A stretch of 64,000 nt of DNA from the NCBI RefSeq assembly GCF_030297135.1, contig NZ_AP028066.1, forward strand, positions 186,001 to 250,000. Direction: 5' to 3'. The notes under the pieces were generated by a model. It did no database searches, was not told the DNA's origin, and saw nothing but the letters and a program-made list of their open reading frames with translations. The DNA is from Pseudoalteromonas apostichopi. Its GTDB lineage: Bacteria > Pseudomonadota > Gammaproteobacteria > Enterobacterales > Alteromonadaceae. This document shows positions 50,861 to 59,816 of the stretch, piece after piece (the first letter of the stretch is position 1; the number at the start of each line of letters is the position of its first letter). Both the position numbers and the translations under genes were made by a program.

Positions 50861-52177
50861 TTAAAGTTTATCGTAGCGAGTAATCACTTCGGATATTTTA
50901 TCCACCACTTTATCTGCACCTGATTTAATGTCTCCCATTATCATGCTGACTTCTTCAACATTTTGTTGAGACTCACCAGACAACGCTTCTATTTCTTCGA
51001 TAAGGGCTGTCATTTTTGCTGCTATTTCTTGAGTCTCCCCAATAAGACCTGATATTTCACTGGTTGACGCAGAAGTACGTTGCGATAAATTTCTAACCTC
51101 ATCGGCGACCACCGCAAAACCACGACCATGCTCCCCTGCTCGAGCGGCTTCAATCGCTGCATTTAAGGCTAGTAAGTTTGTTTGCTCTGCGATGCTATTA
51201 ATAGTCGTTACAATTTCACCTATTTGTGATGACTGCTGCGCTAATACATCTGACAATTCACGAGTTTGATGAACCTGCTCGCTCACTTTTTTTGATGACT
51301 CAACACTGTTCAAAATTCGCTGTTGACCATTCGTCACGACTTGCGAGGTTTCCTTCGAAGTGCAGCCGGCATTTTCTGCTGCATGTTTAACTTCTTCGGT
51401 GCTGTTAACTCTGGCGGTGACATCAGATGCAAACTTAATAATCTGCGTCACTTTACCCTGTTTATTAAAAATAGGGTTGTAGGTTGCCTCTAAATAAAGC
51501 GGGATGCCATCACGTTTTTTACGAGAAAATTGCCCAGAAAAAATGCGCCCGTTCGCAAGCTCTTGCCAAAAGTTGGGGTTGTTTTGATAAAAGTCATCAT
51601 AACAAAACAATTTATGATGCTGACCTTGGATTTCAGCGAGACTGTAACCCACAACATTAAGAAAATTATCATTTGCAGAAATAATATGACCATCAGGAGT
51701 AAAACGGATCATCGCAGTACTTTTATTAACGGCATCATAAATTGCCGACATTTCATCAAGCTTTTCAACTTCTCTGGTAATTTCTGAAGCAAACTTAATC
51801 GCACAGCGTACCTGGCCATCATCACCCCTAACGGGAAAATAAGTTGCACGCAGCCAAATATCTTCGCCGGCACCATTAATGCGAGAGAAAACCCCTGACT
51901 TTGCTTGGCCTCTAGCAATATCTTGCCAAAAGGTTTGGTATTCTTTTGAGCTACTATATTCAGGCGCACAAAACTTACTATGATGCTGACCAATAATATC
52001 GCCTGCTTGCACTTTCATTGTTTTACAAAACAAATCATTGGCTTCAAGAACAGTTCCATCGGGTGTAAATTCGATATAAGCAATATTTTCTCTGATCCCA
52101 GCTAAATACTGCTGACCTTTATCAACATCATGCTGCAACTCATGAATGAGTTGATCTTTATTGTTACTAAACCACAT
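50861..52177 (-). CDS. Soluble double-PAS chemoreceptor (BdlA-like)
   Basis: A 438-residue chemoreceptor without membrane helices. Two PAS domains occupy about residues 20-140 and 145-265. Each has the same pattern (IEFTPDGTVLEANDLFCKTM and IRFTPDGHIISANDNFLNVV, then GQHHSKFC and GQHHKLFC), so they arose by duplication. The short signalling domain has IAEQTNLLALNAAIEAARAG and FAVVADEVRNLSQRT. There is no HAMP domain. This architecture is that of BdlA (biofilm dispersion) and of Aer-type redox sensors. The HHxxFC motif in each PAS could bind a cofactor such as heme or FAD, but this is only inference. Confidence 0.9.
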   Translation of the reverse strand: MWFSNNKDQLIHELQHDVDKGQQYLAGIRENIAYIEFTPDGTVLEANDLFCKTMKVQAGDIIGQHHSKFCAPEYSSSKEYQTFWQDIARGQAKSGVFSRINGAGEDIWLRATYFPVRGDDGQVRCAIKFASEITREVEKLDEMSAIYDAVNKSTAMIRFTPDGHIISANDNFLNVVGYSLAEIQGQHHKLFCYDDFYQNNPNFWQELANGRIFSGQFSRKKRDGIPLYLEATYNPIFNKQGKVTQIIKFASDVTARVNSTEEVKHAAENAGCTSKETSQVVTNGQQRILNSVESSKKVSEQVHQTRELSDVLAQQSSQIGEIVTTINSIAEQTNLLALNAAIEAARAGEHGRGFAVVADEVRNLSQRTSASTSEISGLIGETQEIAAKMTALIEEIEALSGESQQNVEEVSMIMGDIKSGADKVVDKISEVITRYDKL

Positions 52178-52317
52178 TGAAAAACCAATTGTGAAGGTAC
52201 TTTAATAAAGTTTATCTCAGTAAGTGATAGATTCACATAAAAAAGTACCTTTTAGCCCTACAAATAGAGCATTAGGCCAGAATAAATTCCGAAACTAACA
52301 CTCCTTTTAATTGCTCA

Positions 52318-54621
52318 TTATCCACTGTTTTTACAAAGTGAAGACACTTTTTTATATTGATTTAATGAAGCCACTAACTGAGCAATCGTGCCATTATTAT
52401 TAACAATGAACTGTGACTCATTTGACTGCAGCGCGTGTTTAATTTGCAGGTAGGGATTTCGCCACTCTTTAATTCCTTCAATTAAGACCTTGTTATGCTT
52501 AATAAACTTATGCCATTCATCAACTTGTAATTGCAATGAGCTCTCAAGAGCTTTAGAACAAGACTGCTTGTAGTCAGCCACTTTATAATCAAACTCTCGC
52601 AGCATTAAGCTTTCAACTGGCAGCACATCAACTAACTTATCAAGGGGAGCCCCATGATGGTATTCATCACGCAAATAAGCTAAATGATGCAAGGTGTAAT
52701 AATGTGCAGGCTCTAAAAACTCGCTAAATTTTAGTAAATTAGCAATTTTCTCTTGTGTTACATTGTCGCCTAACAATGCCTTCAATCGAGCACTAAATTG
52801 CTGCTTATGCCGACCTCCATGCTGCAATGCAAACTCATCCATTACTGCTAAACGACGATACATATCTCGCTCATTTACTTGCGTTTTTGGCGACCAAAAT
52901 CGCTCTGCAATCGCATATAAACGAGGCCATAAGCGAGTATCTAAGCTCTCTGTCGTTATAAGTTCGGCCCAGATAGTTGCTTCACCGCCCAACACCCTGC
53001 CACTTTTATCTTTACCTTGTTCATCGTGAAGTGAAATATTAAGTGCCGTTAAGCTTGGTTTATTTTCTGACTTGCTTTTCATCTTGTATGGAGTGTTACC
53101 CACAAATGCAGTTTGATTACTTTCAATGTTTCCTACAAAAAGCTTTGTAGGCCCCATCCAAGTGTCTATCAATAACTCAAAACCGTGCTCTGATTGCGCA
53201 ACTTGGTCAGTAATAAAATGCCCTTTTCCTTCTATGTATACCAATGCTGCTAACAAGGATTGAGTATCTCTAAATACCGTCACTTTTCCTTTGACTGAAC
53301 TTCCTTTTAATCGTTTCAAAGTAAAAACTGAGTGGTTAATTACCTCTTTAGCAGTTACCCTTTTAGGTTTAATTGGATCTGGGTGGTTGCGATAGTGATA
53401 ACTGGTCCATTGTGGTTGATCAATATAAAAGCCACTCGATAATAACCCATCGAACCCAGCTTCCTGTATAGCCGCGAGGGAATGATGGCCGCGCCAAGAT
53501 TGCACTAAGGTTTGCTCGGGTAACTTAGGGTGTAACACTTCATCCCAGCCTATCATCTTACGATTATATTTTGCTAATATATCCGCAACTCGCTGATTAA
53601 AATAAGCATGCAAGCCATGCGTATCCGAAAGCTTATGCTTAGCCATAAATGATTGTATTTGAGTATTTTCTTGCCAATCTCTGTCATCTATTTCATCACC
53701 ACCAATATGTAAATAATGATCAGGAAATAACTCTGTCAATTCTTTAACAACTTCTTCAACAAAACGATAAACCTTAGGATTACTTGGATCTAATAAAGGC
53801 CTGAATACACCCCAGCGACGCTCTATCTCATCAAGTTTTGTTCCGCTGCCAAGCTCTGGGTAAGCAAGCACGATACTACTGGCATGGCCTGGCACATCAA
53901 ATTCAGGCACAACTCGAATTCCTAAATTTGCTGCATATGCCACGACATCTTTGATTTCTTCTGCGGTATAAAAAAGCCCATCGGATGCAACTTGGTGTAA
54001 TTTCGGGTAGCTTTTAAGGGCAACACGCCAGCCTTGATCATCGGTTAAATGCCAATGAAATACATTCATTTTTGCTGATGCTAGCCCTCGCAATGTCCGT
54101 TTTACATCACTAATAGGTAAAAAATGCCTCACGCTATCAAATAACAATCCACGCCATGGATAAGTGGGTGCATCGTTGATTGTCATTGCATTAAGTTGAT
54201 AAGGTGTCTTTGCTGAAAATAGCAATTGATTAAGCGTTGCAAAACCGCGCAACATGCCAAATTGTGTTTGGCTTTTAAGTGTTATGGCCTTAGTGCTAAT
54301 AATCAGTTGATAACTTTCATCAACATCTAATCGAGGGATATCACCCAGCCAAGCAGCCACCTCAATTTTTAACTGAGCACTGCGCTTATCTTGCCAAGTA
54401 ACTGATGAAAAATTTTGTAAAAACGCCGTATTTTCAAATAGTAACTTACTTGAGTTTCTGTACTTTTCATCAAGGTAAACTGATAGATGGCTCGATGTCA
54501 GTTGCAGCTGGCCATCAAGATTCGTCACACTTACAGGCATAGGCATCAACAATGGCGGTTTAGCGACGGCAGTGCCTGTCACGCACAAAGCACACATCAA
54601 TAAACGTAAAAAATAAGTCAT
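52318..54621 (-). CDS. GH20 beta-N-acetylhexosaminidase, secreted
   Basis: A 767-residue glycoside hydrolase of family 20 that removes terminal N-acetylglucosamine from chitooligosaccharides. A signal peptide (residues 1-20, ending AVA) sends it to the periplasm or outside. The GH20b domain is followed by the catalytic barrel: FDSVRHFLPI, MNVFHWHLTDDQGWRV and HIGGDEIDD with the catalytic Asp-Glu at about 309-310. Residues about 417-540 are an insertion between barrel strands, after which GGEATIWAEL resumes the family pattern. A C-terminal helical region of about 170 residues is of unknown role. GAGGG lies 7 bases before the ATG, and the kinase gene ends 3 bases upstream. Confidence 0.93.
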   Translation of the reverse strand: MTYFLRLLMCALCVTGTAVAKPPLLMPMPVSVTNLDGQLQLTSSHLSVYLDEKYRNSSKLLFENTAFLQNFSSVTWQDKRSAQLKIEVAAWLGDIPRLDVDESYQLIISTKAITLKSQTQFGMLRGFATLNQLLFSAKTPYQLNAMTINDAPTYPWRGLLFDSVRHFLPISDVKRTLRGLASAKMNVFHWHLTDDQGWRVALKSYPKLHQVASDGLFYTAEEIKDVVAYAANLGIRVVPEFDVPGHASSIVLAYPELGSGTKLDEIERRWGVFRPLLDPSNPKVYRFVEEVVKELTELFPDHYLHIGGDEIDDRDWQENTQIQSFMAKHKLSDTHGLHAYFNQRVADILAKYNRKMIGWDEVLHPKLPEQTLVQSWRGHHSLAAIQEAGFDGLLSSGFYIDQPQWTSYHYRNHPDPIKPKRVTAKEVINHSVFTLKRLKGSSVKGKVTVFRDTQSLLAALVYIEGKGHFITDQVAQSEHGFELLIDTWMGPTKLFVGNIESNQTAFVGNTPYKMKSKSENKPSLTALNISLHDEQGKDKSGRVLGGEATIWAELITTESLDTRLWPRLYAIAERFWSPKTQVNERDMYRRLAVMDEFALQHGGRHKQQFSARLKALLGDNVTQEKIANLLKFSEFLEPAHYYTLHHLAYLRDEYHHGAPLDKLVDVLPVESLMLREFDYKVADYKQSCSKALESSLQLQVDEWHKFIKHNKVLIEGIKEWRNPYLQIKHALQSNESQFIVNNNGTIAQLVASLNQYKKVSSLCKNSG

Positions 54622-54624
54622 TGC

Positions 54625-55539
54625 TTAACCCTCATTCGCTATTTGGATTGTTGTTGGCACTATCGCTCCTTTTTGAGCAATAACCTGAAGCGCTACTTGT
54701 TGTGCGGTACTTATAGCCTGTTGTGTATTATGCGAGTATAAATATGTAGCTAAAAATCCCGCACTAAAGGCATCACCAGCGGAAGTGGTATCCACCACAT
54801 GCTCAGCCTTTTGTACAGTAAAGCGTTGTATTTCCTTGTTATTGAGCACTAAAGTATCAGCTACACCTTGCTTAATAATCACCAGCTTATTAGTAAATTG
54901 TTGATAAAAGCTGACTAATTCTTTCTCATTACATTGACCAAAAACGCCATGATGATCATCGTCAGTCACAAATAAATAATCGGCAAGCTTGTAAGCGGTT
55001 AAATAAAACGGAGTCGCTTGCTCAGATTGCCAAAGAACCGAGCGGTAGTTGCTGTCAAAAATCACTTTGCCACCTGCACGCTTAAAGTCATCTAATACGT
55101 CGAGTAGTAACAGCCGATTAGCTGTATCTAAAATAGCGAGACTAATTGCCGATAAATAACAATGACTAAAGTGTGTAGTTCTTAACGATTCTATAAAGTT
55201 ATGTTGTGTATCTAACTGAAAAAATTGTTTGGCAGCGCTGTCACTTCGTGCATAACAAAATTTTCGCTCACCATGACTGTCAGTTGTAATTCCATAACGT
55301 CCTAATGTTTTATCCGTTGACGTTTGCACAAACGAAAGTGATAACCCTTGCTGTCGCCAAAGCGTCTGGGCAGCTTGGCTTATTTCATCAATACCGATAG
55401 CACTAACAAATTGCGCGTCTGCCTGTGGTGCTAAGCGTTTAAAGTACACTGCAGTGTTATAAACATCACCACCAAAACGAAGTACGTGCTCGTCATTTAA
55501 TTCCTGCATAGCTTCACCAAAAAATGCGATTTTAATCAT
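54625..55539 (-). CDS. PfkB-family sugar kinase, probably 2-keto-3-deoxygluconate kinase
   Basis: A 304-residue cytoplasmic kinase of the ribokinase/PfkB family. It has the N-terminal FGEAMQELND and RFGGDVYNTAVYFKRL, SAIGIDEISQ, GRYGITTDSHGERKFCYAR and the C-terminal active-site motif DTTSAGDAFSAGFLATYLY. This pattern matches KdgK, which makes 2-keto-3-deoxy-6-phosphogluconate. In this cluster it would act on 2-keto-3-deoxygluconate made from glucosaminate. The ATG at 55537-55539 overlaps the symporter stop by 8 bases (ATGATTAA); a reading from 55563 adds eight residues. The exact substrate is inferred from neighbours. Confidence 0.85.
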   Translation of the reverse strand: MIKIAFFGEAMQELNDEHVLRFGGDVYNTAVYFKRLAPQADAQFVSAIGIDEISQAAQTLWRQQGLSLSFVQTSTDKTLGRYGITTDSHGERKFCYARSDSAAKQFFQLDTQHNFIESLRTTHFSHCYLSAISLAILDTANRLLLLDVLDDFKRAGGKVIFDSNYRSVLWQSEQATPFYLTAYKLADYLFVTDDDHHGVFGQCNEKELVSFYQQFTNKLVIIKQGVADTLVLNNKEIQRFTVQKAEHVVDTTSAGDAFSAGFLATYLYSHNTQQAISTAQQVALQVIAQKGAIVPTTIQIANEG

Positions 55540-56980
55540 GATGCATCGCCTCTCTTTGTGCATTTAAAATTGCTAATGCTTGTTCACTATCACATGTTTG
55601 TTTTGGAGTAATGAGCGTTACAAATACCGATAGAAGCATTGATGCAGTTGTCGCTGGAATAATTGGATTACTCCAATAAGCTTGCCAACTCGGTATTAAA
55701 ATGACCGCCATTGATACAATAAATGACACAAACAAGGCTGTCATTGCTCCTTGCCAATTAAAGCGCGGCCAAAAATGTCCGAGTAGAACACATACACATA
55801 ATCCCGACATCAAAGTGGCAATCATATTGGTGATATAACCAATCACATCATTGGTAAGTAATGCCAATAACAACGCGATACCAATAGTTAGCACCAGGCC
55901 AATTCGCGAAAGCATTATGACTTCACTTGCATGCGGCATCCGTTTAAATACCAGTATATAAATATCACGTATAAGCACACTAACAGCCGCAATAGCATCT
56001 GAGCTAGCACTAGAAATAGTAGCTGAAAGTCCAGCAATAATAACCAGCGCAGCTAAGCCAAACGGAAGCAGCTCAAAGGCCATGTAAGGGAAAGAAAATG
56101 CACTGTTTTCAAGTGATGGGTTTAGTTTGTATGCAGCCATACCAATAATCGCTGGCACGATCGCAAAAAGCAGATATAAGCCGCCTGATAAATAAAACGA
56201 CTGCCGGATACTTTTCACATGCTTGCCAGAATAAATACGTTGACGAAATGAAGGCGCGACTAAAACACCAATCAACACTGCAAAAAATAACGAAACCCCA
56301 TGCACTACACCTATTTTATCTAACGATAAAAAGCTTTGATTTAATAAAGGTTGTGCTTCGTTTATTGCGGCTAAACCATCTGCCTGATACAACGCGACAC
56401 CCGCCATCAAGAAAAATCCTATAAACAACACAAGTGCTTGAATAGAGTCTGTCCATACAACGGCTACATAACCACCAATAACAACATAAATACTAAAACC
56501 AAGTGCAATAAATAATTTAGCACTGAGCGGCGACAGACCTGTTAACCAAGCCAAATACATACCACCACCCAATATATGTGCGCCAAGCCAACCGATACTG
56601 GCTACAAAAATAAAAATAGCGATAGTATTTTTAACAAGCGGATTGGCACCGACATAAAACGATACTTCTTCGCTCATTGTCATAAATTCGTATTTTCTGA
56701 CCGGCGCAAAAAGTTTAGCCAGCAATAAAATCCCGCACGCACCTCCGAGCCCATATATCATGCCAGCCCAACCATTGCTGTAGGCAAAACCTACGGCTCC
56801 CATGGATGAGCCAGTTCCAACCATAGTTGCAACAGTAGTACCTAAGGTTAAAAAGAAAGGAAGGTTTCGTCCGCCTAGAAGAAAATCATCACCCGTTTTA
56901 CTGTTACGACTAACCCACCAGCCAAACCAGATCATAAAAATCAGATAACCTAAAAAGGCCATTAATAATTGCCACTTCAT
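55532..56980 (-). CDS. Sodium/solute symporter (SSS family)
   Basis: A 482-residue inner-membrane transporter with about 13 helices. Family marks are FWLGGRNLPFFLTLGTTVAT-like text (read as FLLGGRNLPFFLTLGTTVAT), VGTGSSMGAVGFAYSNGWAGM, the helix LIIAGLSATISSASSDAIAA with the sodium-binding Ser residues, and QRIYSGKHVKSIRQSFYLSG. In this cluster it would carry the released sugar acid, such as N-acetylglucosaminate, from the periplasm into the cytoplasm. It begins 128 bases after ridA and overlaps the kinase gene, so kinase, hexosaminidase and transporter are one transcript. The substrate is inferred. Confidence 0.9.
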   Translation of the reverse strand: MKWQLLMAFLGYLIFMIWFGWWVSRNSKTGDDFLLGGRNLPFFLTLGTTVATMVGTGSSMGAVGFAYSNGWAGMIYGLGGACGILLLAKLFAPVRKYEFMTMSEEVSFYVGANPLVKNTIAIFIFVASIGWLGAHILGGGMYLAWLTGLSPLSAKLFIALGFSIYVVIGGYVAVVWTDSIQALVLFIGFFLMAGVALYQADGLAAINEAQPLLNQSFLSLDKIGVVHGVSLFFAVLIGVLVAPSFRQRIYSGKHVKSIRQSFYLSGGLYLLFAIVPAIIGMAAYKLNPSLENSAFSFPYMAFELLPFGLAALVIIAGLSATISSASSDAIAAVSVLIRDIYILVFKRMPHASEVIMLSRIGLVLTIGIALLLALLTNDVIGYITNMIATLMSGLCVCVLLGHFWPRFNWQGAMTALFVSFIVSMAVILIPSWQAYWSNPIIPATTASMLLSVFVTLITPKQTCDSEQALAILNAQREAMHHD

Positions 56981-57070
56981 ACGACATCCTGCTTCACCTA
57001 AGCCTCATTATTATGATTACTTGCTGTTTGGCTTGGTGCTTATAGTTATAATTTCGTTTCGTGCTTTTGA

Positions 57071-57096
57071 CGTTCAACAGCCTTTGCTGCTGAACG
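57071..57096. other. Intergenic hairpin
   Basis: An 11-bp stem CGTTCAACAGC / GCTGCTGAACG with one mismatch and a 4-base loop, in the gap between ridA and the symporter gene. A T-rich run follows only on the plus strand. It may cause partial termination or protect the upstream mRNA. Confidence 0.4.
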
Positions 57097-57108
57097 CTTT
57101 AATGTTTT

Positions 57109-57492
57109 TTAAGGTGCTTTATAACAAGTCACATCAACTTCGACTTTACAGTCAACAACCAGATCTGCGACTGCGCAAATACGTGCCGGCGGATGTTCGC
57201 CAAAAAATTCTTTAAATACCTTATTAAACGACTGAAAATAGCGTGAGTCGGTCAAAATCACTTTTACATGCGCCACATGTTCAAGACCATAACCCGCTTC
57301 ATCCATAATATCGATGCAGTTTTGAATCGCTAAACGCGACTGCTCAATAATGCCACCTTCAACAACTTCACCATCTTTCATTGGTGTTTGCCCCGAAACC
57401 ATTAACCAACCACCTGCTTCTATAGCTCGAGCAAAAGGTAAATGCTGTCCACCGGTGCCTGTACCACCTTCAATGCCAATACGTCTGATCAT
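57109..57492 (-). CDS. RidA/YjgF family enamine/imine deaminase
   Basis: A 127-residue protein of the RidA family, which speeds the hydrolysis of reactive enamines and imines released by PLP-dependent ammonia-lyases. It has LPFARAIEAGGWLMVSGQTP, QSRLAIQNCIDIMDEAGYGL, VAHVKVILTDSRYFQSFNKV and the C-terminal RICAVADLVVDCKVEVDV. The usual substrate-binding Arg is present in PPARICAV. The ATG at 57490-57492 has GGAG at 6 bases; a TTG at 57504 is unlikely. It follows the deacetylase gene by one base. In this cluster it fits a helper of the deaminase encoded upstream. Confidence 0.9.
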   Translation of the reverse strand: MIRRIGIEGGTGTGGQHLPFARAIEAGGWLMVSGQTPMKDGEVVEGGIIEQSRLAIQNCIDIMDEAGYGLEHVAHVKVILTDSRYFQSFNKVFKEFFGEHPPARICAVADLVVDCKVEVDVTCYKAP

Positions 57493-57493
57493 G

Positions 57494-58951
57494 TTATTCT
57501 CCAACTGATGTTAAAAATTTGCCCGAGTGTGCTGGCACAACTTGGTCATTAAGAAGTGTTGCCTGCCCGTTGGTCCATACACGATGGACGCCTGAAGCCG
57601 GCAATTCGGAATTAATAAATGTGGCGTTATCGCAAATGGCATCGCTGTCAAAAAGAACCAGATCAGCAAACTTACCTAAGCCAATTTCACCACGATCGGT
57701 TAAACCATAATTACTCGCGCTTAACCCAGTCATTTTATGGATCGCTGTCGCAAGTGAAAAAATACCGTCTTCGCGAGCGTATTTGCCTAACACACGTGGA
57801 AAAGACCCCCACAAACGGGGATGCGGATGAGGGTCACAAGGGAGACCATCTGAACCAATCATGGTTTTATCAAAAGCGAGTATCATTGCTACGTCTTTTT
57901 CATTCAGACCATGATACACAGCGCCGGCTGGTTGCAGCTTTTTAGCGGTATCAATTAATGACAACTGCCAATCATCAGCAATCTCTTGTAGTGAGCGCTC
58001 GGCCATTTCTGGATGTGGTTGTGACCACGTGATAAAAATTTCAAAGTCACTTGTCACTTGTTTTAAATCTAATGTACTTGAACTAGCGGCATAAGGATAA
58101 GCATCACAACTACAACGAGAATGCGCTCCCTGAACTGAAAATCGTTCGATTAACTCAGGCGCGCGTCCCCAGTTATTTTTACCAGCGCACTTGAGGTGAG
58201 AAATGATCACCTTAATATCAAACAGCTTTTCCATCGCAAATGCTTCATCCATAGCGTCAAGCACAGCATCAAATTCGGTGCGCAAATGTGTTGTGTACAG
58301 CGCATTATGTGCTTTTAGCACAGGTCCAAACGCTTGAACTTCATCAGTTGTGGCAAAATTCGCATTTTTATAGGCAAGGCCGGTACTTAATCCTAGCGCG
58401 CCAGCATTCAATGCACTTTCAAGCTGCCGACACATTTGAGTAACTTCGCTTTCAGTCGCCGTGCGCAATAAATCATCCATCACATTATTACGAAGCGTTG
58501 TGTGACCAACCAAAGCGGCTACATTGACATTCGAAGGAGCGCTTTGAATTGCTGCTATGTAATCAGCCATGTTGGCAAACTTAAACTCACTGGCTGCACC
58601 GAGTAGGTTCATCGGATCAGGAGCGCATCCTTTAACAATTGCAGGGGCTGCACTGATCCCACAATTCCCTGTGATTACGGTTGTGACACCTTGACTGATT
58701 TTTGCAGCCATATTTGGATTGCGCAGTACTTCAAGGTCATCGTGCGTGTGAACATCAATAAACCCAGGAGCAAGGCATAGGCCTTTAGCATCAATGACTT
58801 CTTTTGCTGACAATGACGTTAATTTGCCAATGGCAACAATACGATCACCGCTAATAGCTACATCACAAGTAAGCGCTTCGTTGCCAAGGCCATCAAATAC
58901 TTTAGCGCCTTGAATTAATGTATCAACAGGTTGTGAGACGGTGTACTGCAT
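57494..58951 (-). CDS. D-aminoacylase-type amidohydrolase, probable N-acetylglucosaminate deacetylase
   Basis: A 485-residue metal-dependent amidohydrolase of the N-acyl-D-amino-acid deacylase family. Key parts are APGFIDVHTHDDLEVLRNP (zinc His pair and Asp), VITGNCGISAAP with the bridging Cys of this family, TTHLRTEF, VIISHLKCAGKNNWGRAPEL with two more His, and MIGSDGLPCDPHPHPRLWG with the catalytic Asp. There is no signal peptide, so it acts in the cytoplasm. Family members remove acyl groups from D-amino acids; in this gene cluster the likely substrate is N-acetyl-D-glucosaminate. It lies between the regulator and ridA with gaps of one to two bases. Confidence 0.88.
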   Translation of the reverse strand: MQYTVSQPVDTLIQGAKVFDGLGNEALTCDVAISGDRIVAIGKLTSLSAKEVIDAKGLCLAPGFIDVHTHDDLEVLRNPNMAAKISQGVTTVITGNCGISAAPAIVKGCAPDPMNLLGAASEFKFANMADYIAAIQSAPSNVNVAALVGHTTLRNNVMDDLLRTATESEVTQMCRQLESALNAGALGLSTGLAYKNANFATTDEVQAFGPVLKAHNALYTTHLRTEFDAVLDAMDEAFAMEKLFDIKVIISHLKCAGKNNWGRAPELIERFSVQGAHSRCSCDAYPYAASSSTLDLKQVTSDFEIFITWSQPHPEMAERSLQEIADDWQLSLIDTAKKLQPAGAVYHGLNEKDVAMILAFDKTMIGSDGLPCDPHPHPRLWGSFPRVLGKYAREDGIFSLATAIHKMTGLSASNYGLTDRGEIGLGKFADLVLFDSDAICDNATFINSELPASGVHRVWTNGQATLLNDQVVPAHSGKFLTSVGE

Positions 58952-58953
58952 TG

Positions 58954-59805
58954 CTAATCTCCTATCGGTGCACGGTCCGGTCCTTGGCGATATTGATCAA
59001 GCTCATGCTTTATGCGGCGTAATTTTTCGCGAGATTTCTTTTGCGTCAAAATTGCGACTTCACTGGCTAACACATCAACTGCAGCTAACATCGCATATCG
59101 CGCGGTGCTTGGCGTAAAAATGTAATCAGATTCGTTAGTTTTGATTGGCAAATGAATCGTGGCTAAATCTGCTAACTCACTTTGCGGACAGATTGCGATA
59201 ACCTTAGCGCCATACTCTTTTGCAATACGCGCAGTATCAATCAAGTCACGAGCACAACCCGTCAGAGATAGCATCACAACGACGTCGCTCACATCAACAC
59301 TTGCCGCCGTCATGCGCATCATCACAGGGTCACTGTAGGCATTACTTAAAATATCTAATCGAAACAGACGATTATGGCATTCCTGTGCAACTACGGAACT
59401 CCCCCCACCAACACCAAAAATTAAGCTATGGCGGCTATTGGCAATATATAGGGCAGCTTGCTCTACATCGGCTTGTTTAATTAGTCCTGCGTTGATATCT
59501 AAAATATCGTGAATTGCTTTGTAAATAGCGGGGATATCTTCTCGCTGCGTAGAACTTTCATTTATAAATCGCTCACCTACTGCTAAAGATTGCGCAAGTT
59601 GTAACTTCATATCACGTACATTGCTACAACCTAGCGCTTTTGCTAAGCGGGTAATTGACGCATGACTAACATTCGCTTTATCTGCTAAATCACTAATACT
59701 TGCAGAAGCTGCAAACTGCAGATCCGCCAAAATCAATTGAGCGACGGCTTGTTCTGATTGGCGCAAATGCCCTAAGCGCTCTTTTATTCTTGAAACTATA
59801 TCCAA
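58954..59805 (-). CDS. RpiR-family transcriptional regulator
   Basis: A 283-residue regulator. The N-terminal HTH_6 domain has GHLRQSEQAVAQLILADL, SISDLADKANVSHASITRLA and KALGCSNVRDMKLQLAQSL. The C-terminal SIS domain binds a phosphosugar, with HSLIFGVGGGSSVVAQECH and VVVMLSLTGCARDLIDTARI. RpiR relatives such as HexR respond to 2-keto-3-deoxy-6-phosphogluconate, which would be the product of this pathway, so it is a good candidate regulator of the cluster. It lies between the PLP enzyme and the deacetylase genes in the same transcript. Confidence 0.92.
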   Translation of the reverse strand: MDIVSRIKERLGHLRQSEQAVAQLILADLQFAASASISDLADKANVSHASITRLAKALGCSNVRDMKLQLAQSLAVGERFINESSTQREDIPAIYKAIHDILDINAGLIKQADVEQAALYIANSRHSLIFGVGGGSSVVAQECHNRLFRLDILSNAYSDPVMMRMTAASVDVSDVVVMLSLTGCARDLIDTARIAKEYGAKVIAICPQSELADLATIHLPIKTNESDYIFTPSTARYAMLAAVDVLASEVAILTQKKSREKLRRIKHELDQYRQGPDRAPIGD

Positions 59806-59816
59806 TCGTCTATCTC

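Noticed and set aside
57021..57215. Plus-strand open frame over the ridA end and hairpin
   Set aside because: It overlaps ridA antisense and the intergenic hairpin; the reading has no family features.
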